Source: DASSBR01 sp035688265
GTDB lineage: Bacteria > Pseudomonadota > Gammaproteobacteria > Natronospirales > DASSBR01
Assembly (NCBI GenBank): GCA_035688265.1
Contig: DASSNE010000052.1
Location: 36,846-100,845 of the forward strand
Length of the DNA stretch: 64,000 bases
Reading direction: 5' to 3'
Part shown: positions 46,945 through 55,855 of the stretch, in pieces
Layout: every line of letters begins with the position of its first letter
How positions within the stretch are numbered: the first letter of the stretch is position 1
The notes under the pieces: generated by a model
Databases searched by the model: none
The model's input: the letters and a program-made list of their open reading frames with translations, nothing else
Told to the model about the DNA's origin: nothing
Position numbers and translations under genes: made by a program

Positions 46945-48312
46945 ATGACCCAGCCCAACATTCTCATTGCAGACGACAAGCAGCACATCCTCGACAGCCT
47001 GCGGCTGCTGCTGAAGAGCGAGAACTTGCGCCCACTGTGCGTACAGTCGCCGGCCGCGGCGCTCGAAGCGCTGCGCACACAGGTTTTCGATGCCGCCTTG
47101 ATCGACCTCAACTACACCCGGGACACCACCTCCGGCGCAGAGGGGCTGGAACTGCTACAGGCCCTGCATCGTCTGGATGACAGTCTGCCGGTCATCGTCA
47201 TGACGGCCTGGGGCAGCGTAGAACTGGCCGTCGAGGCCATGCGCCAGGGCGCGGCGGATTTCATCGAGAAGCCCTGGGACGATGCGCGTCTGCTGAGTGT
47301 GCTGCGCAACCAGATTGCGCTGGCGCACGCGCTCAAACAGGGGCGTCGACTGAACGCGGAAAATGCCGTACTGCGCGAACGCCGGCCGGTCGAATTCATC
47401 GCCGAGTCGCCGGCCATGCGGGAAATCATGCGGCTGGCCGAGCAGGTGGCATCCGCCGATGCGGGCGTACTGATCACCGGCGAGAACGGCACAGGCAAGG
47501 GCGTGCTGGCGCGGCACATTCATGACCTGTCCGGCCGCGCCGGTCGACCCTTCATCCGCGTCAATCTCGGCGGATTGGCGGAGTCGCTGTTCGAAAGCGA
47601 GTTGTTCGGCCACGTCAAGGGCGCGTTTACCGATGCCAAGTCAGACCGTATCGGCCGCTTTGAACTGGCCGATGGCGGGACGCTGTTTCTGGATGAAATC
47701 GGCAACCTGACGATGGAGCAGCAGGCGCGGCTGTTGCACGTGCTGGAGGAAGGCGAATTCGAACGCGTCGGTGCTTCGCGGCCGATCCGCGTCGACGTGC
47801 GGGTCGTGTCGGCAACGAACGTCGATCTGCAAAGAGCGATCGGCTCCGGGCACTTCCGCAAGGATTTGTATTACCGGCTCAACACGGTCCGCATCGAATT
47901 GCCACCGCTGCGCGACCGCCCGCAGGACATCGAGCCGCTGACCATACAGGCCCTGGCACACAACGCGCAACGCTACGGCAAGACGATTTCCGGTCTCGCC
48001 CCCGAGGCCGTCGCCGCTCTTGCCCGGTACTCCTGGCCGGGCAATGTCCGCGAACTGCAGCATGTGATGGAGCGCGCGGTGCTGCTTGCCCGGGGCGATA
48101 TTTTGACGGCTCAGGATTTGCGGCTGGAAACGCCCGGCGCGGTCGGTGACGCCACGGGACTCGAATACATGACGCTCGCCGACGCCGAACAGCATTTGAT
48201 TCGCGCGGCCCTGGATCGCTGCGGCGGCAGCACCAACGAAGCGGCTGCGGTGCTCGGCGTCAGTCGAAGCGCTCTGTATCGACGGTTGCAACGGTATGGC
48301 ATCGGCGATTAG
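46945..48312 (+). CDS. NtrC-family sigma-54-dependent response regulator
   Basis: A 455-residue activator. The receiver domain (1-120) has Asp54 as phospho-acceptor (ALIDLNY), plus VMTAWGS and FIEKPWD. The AAA+ domain has Walker A GENGTGKG near 180 and a GAFTDA loop in place of the commoner GAFTGA; Thr is kept, so sigma-54 contact should still be possible. A Fis-type HTH ends the protein (NEAAAVLGVSRSALYRRLQRYGI). It probably binds the two palindromes nearby and activates the exporter promoters. It overlaps the kinase gene by 17 bases. Confidence 0.95.
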   Translation: MTQPNILIADDKQHILDSLRLLLKSENLRPLCVQSPAAALEALRTQVFDAALIDLNYTRDTTSGAEGLELLQALHRLDDSLPVIVMTAWGSVELAVEAMRQGAADFIEKPWDDARLLSVLRNQIALAHALKQGRRLNAENAVLRERRPVEFIAESPAMREIMRLAEQVASADAGVLITGENGTGKGVLARHIHDLSGRAGRPFIRVNLGGLAESLFESELFGHVKGAFTDAKSDRIGRFELADGGTLFLDEIGNLTMEQQARLLHVLEEGEFERVGASRPIRVDVRVVSATNVDLQRAIGSGHFRKDLYYRLNTVRIELPPLRDRPQDIEPLTIQALAHNAQRYGKTISGLAPEAVAALARYSWPGNVRELQHVMERAVLLARGDILTAQDLRLETPGAVGDATGLEYMTLADAEQHLIRAALDRCGGSTNEAAAVLGVSRSALYRRLQRYGIGD

Positions 48313-49660
48313 CCGTCGTGCCGAAGCGCGGAAACGCGGGAGTCGAGCCCGGCGGCCGCTTTCCTTCGAGTCGCGTCTTGCGCGGTGGATACTGGTCGCT
48401 GCCCTGCCCGCCCTGCTCGGCTTCGCCATTCTGTTGTGGCGCGTCGATGCTCCGCCACCGGCCTGGTTCGCCTTCGCGCTGACGCTCTGCTGGCCGATCG
48501 CGGTCGCGCTTCGCGGCCGCCACCGCTTCACTTACGCGCTGCGCACACTTACCAATCTGATGGAATCGCTCAAGGAAGGCAGCTATACGCTGCGAGGTAC
48601 CCATGCGCACAAGCCGGGCGTGCTGGGTGAGGTCACCGACCATCTGAACGCGCTCGCGGCGAGTCTGCAAGGCGAGCGTGTTGCATCGCAGGAAGCCGGG
48701 GCGCTGTTGAGCAAGGTGGTGGATGAAGTCGATATTGCGGTGCTCACGTTCGATGAACTGGAACGGCTGACATTCATCAATCCGGCCGGCGAGCACTTGC
48801 TCGGCGAAGATCGCAAGACGCTGATGTACCGCCCGGCGGCGGCGCTGCAACTAAGCTCGCTGCTGCGTGGGCCGCAGGCCGCGACGGTGCAGCGTACGTT
48901 TCCCGGCGGTGCCGGCCCCTGGGATGTGCGCCGGCGAATCTTCCGGCAGGAGGGCCGTCGCCGCCACCTGCTGGTCATGACGGACGTCAGCCGCGCGCTG
49001 CGCGAGGAAGAACGGCACGCCTGGCATCAACTGATTCGTGTGCTGGGCCATGAGATCAACAATTCGCTGGCGCCGATTCGCAGCACCGCCTCGACACTGG
49101 CGCGGCTGGCGCAAAAGGACCCGCTACCGGAAGACTGGCGCGACGACATGGCCGAGGGTCTCGAGCTGGTGGGCAAGCGTGCCGAATCTCTGCGTCGCTT
49201 CATGCGCGGCTATACGATGCTCGCGCGGCTGCCGCCGCCAAAGAAGCGGCGCGTACGGCTTGCGCCCCTGGTTGCGCGTGTGGCCGCGTTCGATCCGCGG
49301 CGGCGCGCGACGGTGTCAGCGGGACGTCCGCTGACGATCGAGGCGGATGCCGACCAGATCGAGCAGGCGCTGATCAACCTCGTCAAGAACGCAATCGACG
49401 CGACCGAAGAAGGCGGCGGCGCCGTGACGATTCAGTGGCGCGCGAAGGATGGTGAGGCCGTGATCGAGGTGATCGACGACGGCCCCGGTCTCGCCGGGAG
49501 TCAGAACCTGTTCGTGCCGTTCTTCACCACCAAGCCGGGCGGCAGCGGGATCGGCCTGGCACTGGGGCGGCAGATTGCCGAGGCGCACGGCGGCACGCTG
49601 ACGCTGGAGAACCGTCGGGATGCATACGGTTGCGTCGCGCGGCTGTCGTTGCCATTGTAG
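48296..49660 (+). CDS. NtrY-type sensor histidine kinase
   Basis: A 454-residue membrane kinase. Two close helices (about 29-48 and 57-73) with almost no periplasmic loop suggest it senses within the membrane or in the cytoplasm. A HAMP/PAS-like region follows (TFDELERLTFINPAGEHLLGED). The phospho-acceptor box is GHEINNSLAPIRS near 250. The ATPase motifs are NLVKNAIDAT, DDGPGL and GSGIGLALGRQIAEAHGG. It should phosphorylate the regulator encoded just upstream, with which it shares a transcript. No large external sensor domain is present, so the signal may be membrane stress or a lipid. Confidence 0.93.
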   Translation: MASAISRRAEARKRGSRARRPLSFESRLARWILVAALPALLGFAILLWRVDAPPPAWFAFALTLCWPIAVALRGRHRFTYALRTLTNLMESLKEGSYTLRGTHAHKPGVLGEVTDHLNALAASLQGERVASQEAGALLSKVVDEVDIAVLTFDELERLTFINPAGEHLLGEDRKTLMYRPAAALQLSSLLRGPQAATVQRTFPGGAGPWDVRRRIFRQEGRRRHLLVMTDVSRALREEERHAWHQLIRVLGHEINNSLAPIRSTASTLARLAQKDPLPEDWRDDMAEGLELVGKRAESLRRFMRGYTMLARLPPPKKRRVRLAPLVARVAAFDPRRRATVSAGRPLTIEADADQIEQALINLVKNAIDATEEGGGAVTIQWRAKDGEAVIEVIDDGPGLAGSQNLFVPFFTTKPGGSGIGLALGRQIAEAHGGTLTLENRRDAYGCVARLSLPL

Positions 49661-49666
49661 GCAAGG

Positions 49667-49987
49667 CTAATAGGCCGGGTACGCCGGCGGCTGCGACAGG
49701 ATCTGTACCCGGTCGCCCACCTGGAACGCCGGCTGCGCGGGCAGCGCGATCGTCTGTACCGAACCATTGTCGAGGCGGATCGTCACCTGATAATCCGTCG
49801 GCGACAGCGACTGGACCGAGCTGATCACACCGCAGTTGCTGCAGGCACCGGTCGCCGGGGCGGCGGCCAGCCGCGGTTGCGGCAACGACGCGGGTTGGGT
49901 GGGCTCCGGCGCACAGCCGGCAAGCAGGATCATGACGCCAAAGGCGACTCCGCCGAGAAGTCGGACGGAACTTTTTCTGATATCCAT
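49667..49987 (-). CDS. Small outer-membrane lipoprotein, SlyB-like end
   Basis: A 106-residue protein with a lipobox LLAGC (Cys25) followed by Ala, so it should be lipidated and sorted to the outer membrane. The mature part has a Pro/Ala-rich linker, CSNCGVISSVQSL, and a short beta domain (YQVTIRLDNGSVQTIALP), as at the C-terminal end of SlyB/17-kDa-antigen lipoproteins, but without the glycine-zipper segment. It is convergent with the kinase gene, 6 bases away. The role is unknown. Confidence 0.8.
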   Translation of the reverse strand: MDIRKSSVRLLGGVAFGVMILLAGCAPEPTQPASLPQPRLAAAPATGACSNCGVISSVQSLSPTDYQVTIRLDNGSVQTIALPAQPAFQVGDRVQILSQPPAYPAY

Positions 49988-50043
49988 TTTTTTATCTGCT
50001 CCATTTCCTTCGGAACTACGAAGAAGTATAGCACGCGGTTCGG

Positions 50044-50895
50044 TCAGCGCCCGCCTCCCGTTTCAACAGCGCGACCGGGATCACGAATCCATTCGCTGAA
50101 CGAACCGGCGTACAGCCGCGACCCGCGCAGGCCGGCGACTTCCATCGCCAGCAGGTTATGGCAGGCGGTAACGCCCGAGCCGCAGGAATGGACGACTTCC
50201 GCCGGGTCCGTACCCCCGAGCGCGGCGTGGAAACGCTCCGCCAGCTCGTCCGGCGAACGGAACCTCCCCTCCGAATCGAGGTTGTCCTTGAACGGCAGGT
50301 TGATCGCGCCGGGGATGTGGCCGGCGACCGGATCGACCGGCTCATTTTTGCCGGCATAGCGGTCGGCGTCGCGTGCGTCGATCAGGCAACCGACTTGCTC
50401 ACGCATCATCTCTTCCACCTCATCCGTGCGCAGCCACAGGTCGTGATCGACTTGCGGCTTGAACGTGTTCGCGACCGGATGCGGCGTGCGTTGGTCGAGC
50501 GGCCGCCCTTCAGCCCGCCAGCGGTTCAGGCCGCCGTCGAGCACGGCAGCGTGGCTGTGTCCCAGCCAGCGCGCCAGCCACCACAGACGCGCGGCAAACG
50601 CACCGCCGCGATCGTCGTAGGCGACGATTTGCGACTGCGGCCCCACGCCCCACCCGGCCAGCTTGCCGGCCAGCAGATCCGGATCGGGCAGCGGATGACG
50701 GCCGGTACGCGGGCCGGTCGGCCCCGACAGGTCGCGCTCCAGGTCGGCGAAGCGCGCGCCGGGAATATGCCCTTCCCGCCACGCGCGCTCGCCGGCCTGT
50801 GGATCGGCCAACTCGAAGCGGCAGTCGAAGACGACCCATTGCGGATCGTCGAGATGGCCGACCAACTGTTCCGCGGTGACCAGCGTGTCCACCAC
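50044..50895 (-). CDS. sseA: Sulfurtransferase (two rhodanese domains, SseA-like)
   Basis: A 283-residue protein with an inactive N-terminal rhodanese domain (VVFDCRFELADP, GHIPGARFADLERDLSG) and an active C-terminal one (CLIDARDADRYAG, GHIPGAINLPF). The active loop is HSCGSGVTACHN. CGSGVTA is typical of 3-mercaptopyruvate sulfurtransferases, while thiosulfate enzymes usually have CRKGVTA. It probably transfers sulfur from 3-mercaptopyruvate to a thiol or cyanide acceptor in the cytoplasm. It starts 10 bases after the end of the secreted-protein gene upstream and could share its transcript. Confidence 0.92.
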   Translation of the reverse strand: MVDTLVTAEQLVGHLDDPQWVVFDCRFELADPQAGERAWREGHIPGARFADLERDLSGPTGPRTGRHPLPDPDLLAGKLAGWGVGPQSQIVAYDDRGGAFAARLWWLARWLGHSHAAVLDGGLNRWRAEGRPLDQRTPHPVANTFKPQVDHDLWLRTDEVEEMMREQVGCLIDARDADRYAGKNEPVDPVAGHIPGAINLPFKDNLDSEGRFRSPDELAERFHAALGGTDPAEVVHSCGSGVTACHNLLAMEVAGLRGSRLYAGSFSEWIRDPGRAVETGGGR

Positions 50896-50905
50896 GTGCC
50901 TTAGC

Positions 50906-51346
50906 TCAACCCTGGCCGGTCTTCTTCCAGACCACCGCGCTCCACGCGCCGTTGCCGTGCGGCTTGCCGGCGATGAAGTAGGTCTTGCCCGCCTGCAGAT
51001 TCACCTTGATTGTATCGTTGGTTTCCCGCCACTTGGTCGTGCCGGGAATGGCAATATTCGCATCGGGCACATGGCCGCGATTGCGAATGCCCGGCGCGCG
51101 GAACTTGAGCGTATATGTACCGGGCTTCAGATACACCATCGGCTCGTCCTGCTTGAACACTCGCTGGCCGTTGACGCTGAACAAATATAGCCCGACCATC
51201 CGTTGTGCCTGGTAGCCGCCGTTGAAGCGCAGCACGGCATGCGGCTGATCGCTGCTCGCAAAAGCGCTCACGTTGTCGGCCGCCAGCGCGGGGATTGCCG
51301 ACGCCGCGAACAGCAGCGCCAGCGCGATGGATAACAGTCGTTTCAT
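50906..51346 (-). CDS. Secreted hypothetical protein
   Basis: A 146-residue protein with a clear signal peptide (MKRLLSIALALLFAASAIPALA, given here as two parts MKRLLSIALALL and FAASAIPALA) cleaved before ADN. The mature part is beta-rich, with a PEGA-like hairpin (VYLKPGTYTLKFRAPG) and a later TIKVNLQAGKTYFIAGKP, so it is likely a small periplasmic or surface beta-sandwich. No catalytic motif is visible. It is divergent from the SDR gene across a 76-bp gap. Confidence 0.75.
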   Translation of the reverse strand: MKRLLSIALALLFAASAIPALAADNVSAFASSDQPHAVLRFNGGYQAQRMVGLYLFSVNGQRVFKQDEPMVYLKPGTYTLKFRAPGIRNRGHVPDANIAIPGTTKWRETNDTIKVNLQAGKTYFIAGKPHGNGAWSAVVWKKTGQG

Positions 51347-51422
51347 GGCTGATCCTCCGTTAAGCCACTACACTATCAGTATACGCTGACCCGAAAAAAT
51401 CAATGTGATCCAGGAGAAGCAC

Positions 51423-52244
51423 ATGGCCGATCTGCGCGACAAGACGCTCTTCATCAGCGGCGGCAGCCGCGGCATCGGCGAAGCCATCGCGGTGCGCGCC
51501 GCGGCCGACGGCGCCAACGTCGTCATCGCGGCGAAGACGGCGCGGCCGCACCCGAAACTGCCGGGTACCATCTACACCGCCGCCGAAGCCATCGAAAAAG
51601 CCGGCGGCCGCGCGCTACCGCTCCAGGTCGACATCCGGGATGCCGATGCGGTCCGCGCCGCCGCCGAACAGGCGGCCGAACATTTCGGGGGCATCGACAT
51701 CCTCGTCAACAACGCCAGCGCCATCAACCTCACCCGCCTGCCGGACACGCCGATCAAGCGCCTCGACCTGATGCTAGAGGTGAACCTGCGCGGCACCTAT
51801 ATCTGTTCGCAAGCGTGCCTGCCGTACCTGAAGCAGGCGTCGAACCCGCACATCCTGACGCTGTCGCCGCCGCTCAATCTCGCTCCGAAATGGTTCGAGA
51901 ACCACGCGGCGTACACGATCTCCAAGTACGGCATGAGCCTGTGCGTATTGGGGCTGTCAGCCGAACTGCGCGAGGCCGGCATCGGCGTCAACGCGCTGTG
52001 GCCGCGCACAGTCATCGCGACCGCAGCCATCAACATGCTCGGCGACCGCGTGAAGGCGGCCAATTGTCGGACACCGGAGATCATGGCCGACGCAGCGCAC
52101 GCGATCCTGGTCCGGCCGGCGCGGGAGACGACCGGCCGGTTTTTCATCGACGAGGAAGTGCTGCGGGAGACGGGTCTGAAATCGATGGACCAATACGCGG
52201 TCGAGCCAGGCGCGCCGTTGGTTCCGGATTTGTTTCTGGATTGA
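51423..52244 (+). CDS. Short-chain dehydrogenase/reductase, HSDL2-like
   Basis: A 273-residue SDR. The start at ATG 51423 is supported by AGGAGA just ahead; an upstream GTG is less likely. The cofactor motif is SGGSRGIG, the structural motif NNASA, and the active-site Tyr/Lys are in YTISKYG, with a Ser in TLSPPL upstream. The segment GIGVNALWPRTVIATAA and the C-terminal extension match HSDL2-type SDRs, which lack a well-defined substrate. It probably uses NADP(H), judging from the positive residues after the first strand, but this is weak evidence. Confidence 0.88.
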   Translation: MADLRDKTLFISGGSRGIGEAIAVRAAADGANVVIAAKTARPHPKLPGTIYTAAEAIEKAGGRALPLQVDIRDADAVRAAAEQAAEHFGGIDILVNNASAINLTRLPDTPIKRLDLMLEVNLRGTYICSQACLPYLKQASNPHILTLSPPLNLAPKWFENHAAYTISKYGMSLCVLGLSAELREAGIGVNALWPRTVIATAAINMLGDRVKAANCRTPEIMADAAHAILVRPARETTGRFFIDEEVLRETGLKSMDQYAVEPGAPLVPDLFLD

Positions 52245-52254
52245 CGAAAAGAAC

Positions 52255-52312
52255 TTGAATTTTCCGGCCGCGTCACTACAATAGTTAGCATGCTAACGTT
52301 TCGCATGCTAAC
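52255..52312 (+). promoter_or_regulatory. marR promoter with twin operator
   Basis: A -35 TTGAAT (52255-52260), a 16-base spacer and a -10 TACAAT (52277-52282). A perfect 14-base palindrome GTTAGCATGCTAAC follows at 52284-52297, and a second, half-degraded copy (GCATGCTAAC, 52303-52312) ends just before the start codon. The arrangement fits MarR self-repression by blocking transcription start. Confidence 0.75.
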
Positions 52313-52314
52313 AG

Positions 52315-52749
52315 ATGCCTGAGGCTGATCGCGAGCATTTCGGCGTGATCGTCGGTGAGCTGTCGCGGCTGTGGCGGCGCAAGCTGAACCAGCGCCTCAA
52401 GCCGCTGGGTTTGAGCCAGGCCAAGTGGATGGTCATCCTGCATCTCAGCCGGGTCCACGGCGGGATGGTTCAGCATGAACTCGCCGATCGGCTGGCGATC
52501 GAGGCGCCGAGCCTTGCCCGCCTGCTCGACCGTATGGCGGACGGCGGCTGGATCGAGCGGCGCGAATCGCCGGAAGACCGGCGCTGCAAGACCGTCCACC
52601 TGACGCGCAAGGCGCGCTCCACCGCCCGCCGCATCGACGCCACCATCCACGAGCTGCGGGAAGAACTGCTGGCCGACCTGACGCCGGACGACCTCGCCCA
52701 CTGTCAGCGGGTATTTCGGCTGATCGCCCAACGGGCGGAAACTATCTAG
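52315..52749 (+). CDS. MarR/SlyA-type repressor of the efflux operon
   Basis: A 144-residue winged-helix regulator. The recognition helix lies in ELADRLAIEAPSLARLLDRM, and the wing carries the family mark ESPEDRRCKTVHLT. It should dimerise and bind the paired palindromes in its own promoter, releasing on a drug or phenolic ligand. It is the first gene before emrAB, separated from it by a hairpin terminator. No strong ribosome site precedes the ATG, since the operator occupies that space. Confidence 0.92.
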   Translation: MPEADREHFGVIVGELSRLWRRKLNQRLKPLGLSQAKWMVILHLSRVHGGMVQHELADRLAIEAPSLARLLDRMADGGWIERRESPEDRRCKTVHLTRKARSTARRIDATIHELREELLADLTPDDLAHCQRVFRLIAQRAETI

Positions 52750-52754
52750 GTGAA

Positions 52755-52783
52755 GCAGGAGCGATCGCTCCTGCACATTTTTT
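52755..52783 (+). terminator. Intrinsic terminator/attenuator between marR and emrA
   Basis: A perfect 20-base palindrome (GCAGGAGCGATCGCTCCTGC) is followed by ACA and six T. It should end part of the marR transcript, with some read-through into emrA, or act as an attenuator. Confidence 0.8.
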
Positions 52784-52795
52784 CAGGAGTCATAC

Positions 52796-53812
52796 GTGCG
52801 CATTATCAAATGGGCTGTTGCCATCGCCGTTGTCATTGCCATTGTCATCGGCGGCTATTTTTATTGGGAGCATTCGCAGCGCTATCCCAGCACCGATGAT
52901 GCCTACATCGGCGCGCAGGTCATTCATCCCGCGCCCGAAGTCTCTGGCGAGGTCGAAGTCGTGAACGTTCGCAACTCGGAGCACGTCAACCAGGGCGACC
53001 TGCTGTTCAAGCTCGACCTGACGCCGTTCGAGCTGGCGGTCAAGCAGGCCGAGGCGCAACTCGAACAGGCGCGCGAAATGAATGCCGGACTGAAGGCGGC
53101 GGTCGCCGCCGCACGCGCTGAAGTCGCCAATCGCGAAGCGCAGCTCGACAAAGCGAGGCTCGACGCCAAGCGCACGCACAAACTGGTCAAGAAAGGCTAC
53201 CGCACCAAGGCCCAGGGGACGGACGTGCAGGCCGAGCTGAAGAGTGCGAAGGCCGCGCTCGCGCTCGCCAAGGCGAAGCTCAACCAGGCGGTGCAGCAGC
53301 TCGGCCAGCAAGGTGAAGGCAACTATCGCGTCGTGCAGGCGAAGGCGCAACTCGGCCTGCGCAAGTGGCAGCTCGCGCACGCGGCGGTTTATGCACCCTG
53401 CAGCGGCGAGGTTACCCAGGTACAACTGCGCCCCGGCGACACCGTCCAGCAGGGCCGTTCGCCGTTCGTGCTGGTGTGCGACAACAAGGTCTGGGTCGAT
53501 GCCAATTACAAGGAAACTGATATCGCCGGCATTCATCCCGGCGACAAGGCGACGATCAGCGTCGACATGTATCCGAACAAGACGTTCCACGGCCACGTGA
53601 TCGGGATCAACCCGGCCGCGGGCACCGCGTTCTCGCTGCTGCCGCCGGAAAACGCGACGGGCAACTGGGTCAAGGTGACGCAGCGCGTGCCGGTGCGCGT
53701 GCTGATTACGGATACGGATCCTGCGCACCCGCTGCGCGTCGGCACCAGTGCCGAGGTGACGATCGACATCCAGTCCGGCCCCGGCGAGCACAAGGTTGCC
53801 GACAACCGCTAA
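52796..53812 (+). CDS. emrA: EmrA-type membrane-fusion protein
   Basis: A 338-residue adaptor starting at GTG 52796 with CAGGAG 6 bases ahead. One N-terminal helix (VAIAVVIAIVIGGYFYW) anchors it. The hallmark STDDAYIGAQV follows, then a long coiled coil (about 75-190) and the lipoyl-like half AVYAPCSGEVTQVQLRPGD, ending in a beta-barrel. It couples EmrB to a TolC channel for export of hydrophobic drugs. No TolC gene is in this operon. Confidence 0.92.
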   Translation: MRIIKWAVAIAVVIAIVIGGYFYWEHSQRYPSTDDAYIGAQVIHPAPEVSGEVEVVNVRNSEHVNQGDLLFKLDLTPFELAVKQAEAQLEQAREMNAGLKAAVAAARAEVANREAQLDKARLDAKRTHKLVKKGYRTKAQGTDVQAELKSAKAALALAKAKLNQAVQQLGQQGEGNYRVVQAKAQLGLRKWQLAHAAVYAPCSGEVTQVQLRPGDTVQQGRSPFVLVCDNKVWVDANYKETDIAGIHPGDKATISVDMYPNKTFHGHVIGINPAAGTAFSLLPPENATGNWVKVTQRVPVRVLITDTDPAHPLRVGTSAEVTIDIQSGPGEHKVADNR

Positions 53813-53831
53813 CTGCCGGTAGCCCTCCGCC

Positions 53832-55364
53832 ATGCCCGCGCAAAAGCTTGGCTCGCGCTTCCTGATTACCGTCGCGGTGATGTCCGCGACGGTGATGCAG
53901 GTGCTCGACACCACGATCGTCAACGTCGCCCTGCCCCACATGCAGGGCGAACTGGGTGCGAACCCGGACCAGATCACCTGGGTCCTGACCAGCTACCTGG
54001 TTGCGTCCGGCATCTTCATGCCGCTGACCGGCTACTTCACCGACCGACTCGGTCAGAAGCGCTACCTGACGATCAGCATCACCGGCTTCGTGATTGCGTC
54101 GATGCTCTGCGGTATCTCCCAGACGCTGCCCGAAATCGTACTCGCACGCCTGTTGCAGGGCATGTTCGGCGCCGGCCTGTCGCCAATCTCGCAGTCGATC
54201 CTGATCAACACGTATCCGCGCGAGAGCCGCGGCCGCGCCATGGCGATCTGGGGCCTCGGCATCATGGTCGGACCGATTCTCGGACCGACGCTCGGCGGCT
54301 GGTTGACCGAAGTGTTCAATTGGCGCTGGACCTTTTACATCAACGTGCCGGTCAGCATTCTGTCGCTCGCGCTGACTTGGCTCGCGGTGCCGGAAACCGA
54401 GCGCAAGAAGCGCACCACCGACTGGACCGGGCTCGTCCTGATCGCGATGGGCATCGGCTGCCTGCAGTACGTGCTCGACCGCGGCAACCAGAAAAACTGG
54501 TTCGATTCAAACACCATCACCATCCTGGTAATCCTGTCGGTGGTCGGCTTCGCCGGCTTTATCTACCACAGCCTGCGCAACAAGCAACAGGCGTTGTTCG
54601 ACCTGCGCATTTTCAAGGACCGAAACTTCGCCACGGCGTCGCTGCTGATCACGGCGCTGGGCCTGGCGATGTACGGCACGCTCGTCCTGCAGCCACTGCT
54701 GCTCGAAGGCCTGCTCGGCTACCCGGTCCTGACCACCGGCATCGTGATGGCGCCGCGCGGTATCGCCAGCGCCATCAGCATGTTCATGGTCGGCAAGCTC
54801 ATCACCCGCTTCGAGCCGCGCATCATGGTCGGCGTCGGTATCGCGTTGTCCACGCTCGGCACCTGGTTCATGACGCAGTACAACCTGCAGATCAATCTCT
54901 TCTGGGTGATCTTCCCGATCGTGATCCAGGGCTTCGGCATGGGGCTGATCTTCGTGCCGCTCGCGACCGTCGCTTACTCGACGCTGCCCAATGAAAGCTC
55001 CGCCGAGGCCGCCGGCATGTTCAGCCTGGTGCGTACGATCGGCTCGTCAGTCGGCATCGCGATCGTCGTGACGCTGTTGTCACGCCACACCCAGATCGCC
55101 TGGAACCAGCTCGGGGGTCATATCACCGCCAGCAACCCCGCCGTGTGGCACTACCTCAGCCGACTCGGGTTGGCGCCCGATTCGCCGGGGGCGGCCGGAG
55201 TCTTCGCGAAGCTGGTCGGCAGCCAAGCGCGTATGACCGGTTTTCTGGACGCGTTCCTGGTCGTCTTTGTAAGCTTTATTTGCATGATTCCGCTGGTCGC
55301 GATCATGCGCCGTGTGAACCGGTCGTCGGGCGGCGGCCACGCCGCCGCGAGCGCGATGGAATAG
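53832..55364 (+). CDS. emrB: EmrB-type MFS drug:H+ antiporter (DHA2)
   Basis: A 510-residue transporter with the 14-helix DHA2 layout. Typical signatures are MQVLDTTIVNVALPHMQGEL in the first helix, GYFTDRLGQKRYL (motif A) and LARLLQGMFGAGLSPISQS (motif C region). It uses the proton gradient to drive drugs through EmrA. It lies 19 bases after emrA, and its stop is 10 bases ahead of the stress-protein gene, so all three are likely co-transcribed under the MarR repressor. Confidence 0.94.
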   Translation: MPAQKLGSRFLITVAVMSATVMQVLDTTIVNVALPHMQGELGANPDQITWVLTSYLVASGIFMPLTGYFTDRLGQKRYLTISITGFVIASMLCGISQTLPEIVLARLLQGMFGAGLSPISQSILINTYPRESRGRAMAIWGLGIMVGPILGPTLGGWLTEVFNWRWTFYINVPVSILSLALTWLAVPETERKKRTTDWTGLVLIAMGIGCLQYVLDRGNQKNWFDSNTITILVILSVVGFAGFIYHSLRNKQQALFDLRIFKDRNFATASLLITALGLAMYGTLVLQPLLLEGLLGYPVLTTGIVMAPRGIASAISMFMVGKLITRFEPRIMVGVGIALSTLGTWFMTQYNLQINLFWVIFPIVIQGFGMGLIFVPLATVAYSTLPNESSAEAAGMFSLVRTIGSSVGIAIVVTLLSRHTQIAWNQLGGHITASNPAVWHYLSRLGLAPDSPGAAGVFAKLVGSQARMTGFLDAFLVVFVSFICMIPLVAIMRRVNRSSGGGHAAASAME

Positions 55365-55373
55365 GAAGCTTTT

Positions 55374-55832
55374 ATGTATTACAGAATCGTATTGGCCTAC
55401 GACGGTTCGCTCGGCGGACGCCGCGCATTGCGCGAAGGCGCCAACATCGCCATCAAGTTTCACGCGGTCACGCATCTGCTGGCGGTGATGAAGCCCGCCT
55501 TCGGCACACAAATCGGCCATGGCTTCGACATCGGACACATCGCGGACACGGAACTAAATCACTTTCAGACGACTCTAGATGAAGGCGTGGCAATGCTGAA
55601 GGACTGGGGCCTGGATGCGACCGGTCATCTGGTTCGCGGCGACCCGGTCAACGAGATTGCCAGGCTTGCCACGGAAGTCGGGGCAGACCTGGTTGTCGTC
55701 GGCCACGGGGGGCACGCTGCCCTCTCCCGCTGGTGGCGCACGCCGCTCAGCGCATCGCTGCTCGACCGGCTGGATTGCAGCCTGTTGATCGCGATGCACG
55801 GAGAGGCGGCGGACGAAGTCGCCGATACCTGA
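55374..55832 (+). CDS. Universal stress protein (UspA family)
   Basis: A 152-residue Usp. The start IVLAYDGSLGGRRALREG and the nucleotide loop GHGGHAALSRWW...SASLL match the ATP-binding subgroup (G-x2-G-x9-G-type motif, somewhat altered). AGGAAG precedes the ATG. Placement between the EmrAB and RND efflux genes is unusual and suggests a stress or energy-state link to efflux. Direct function cannot be told from sequence. Confidence 0.88.
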   Translation: MYYRIVLAYDGSLGGRRALREGANIAIKFHAVTHLLAVMKPAFGTQIGHGFDIGHIADTELNHFQTTLDEGVAMLKDWGLDATGHLVRGDPVNEIARLATEVGADLVVVGHGGHAALSRWWRTPLSASLLDRLDCSLLIAMHGEAADEVADT

Positions 55833-55855
55833 AATCGCCTTTCCGGAAGGTGGAA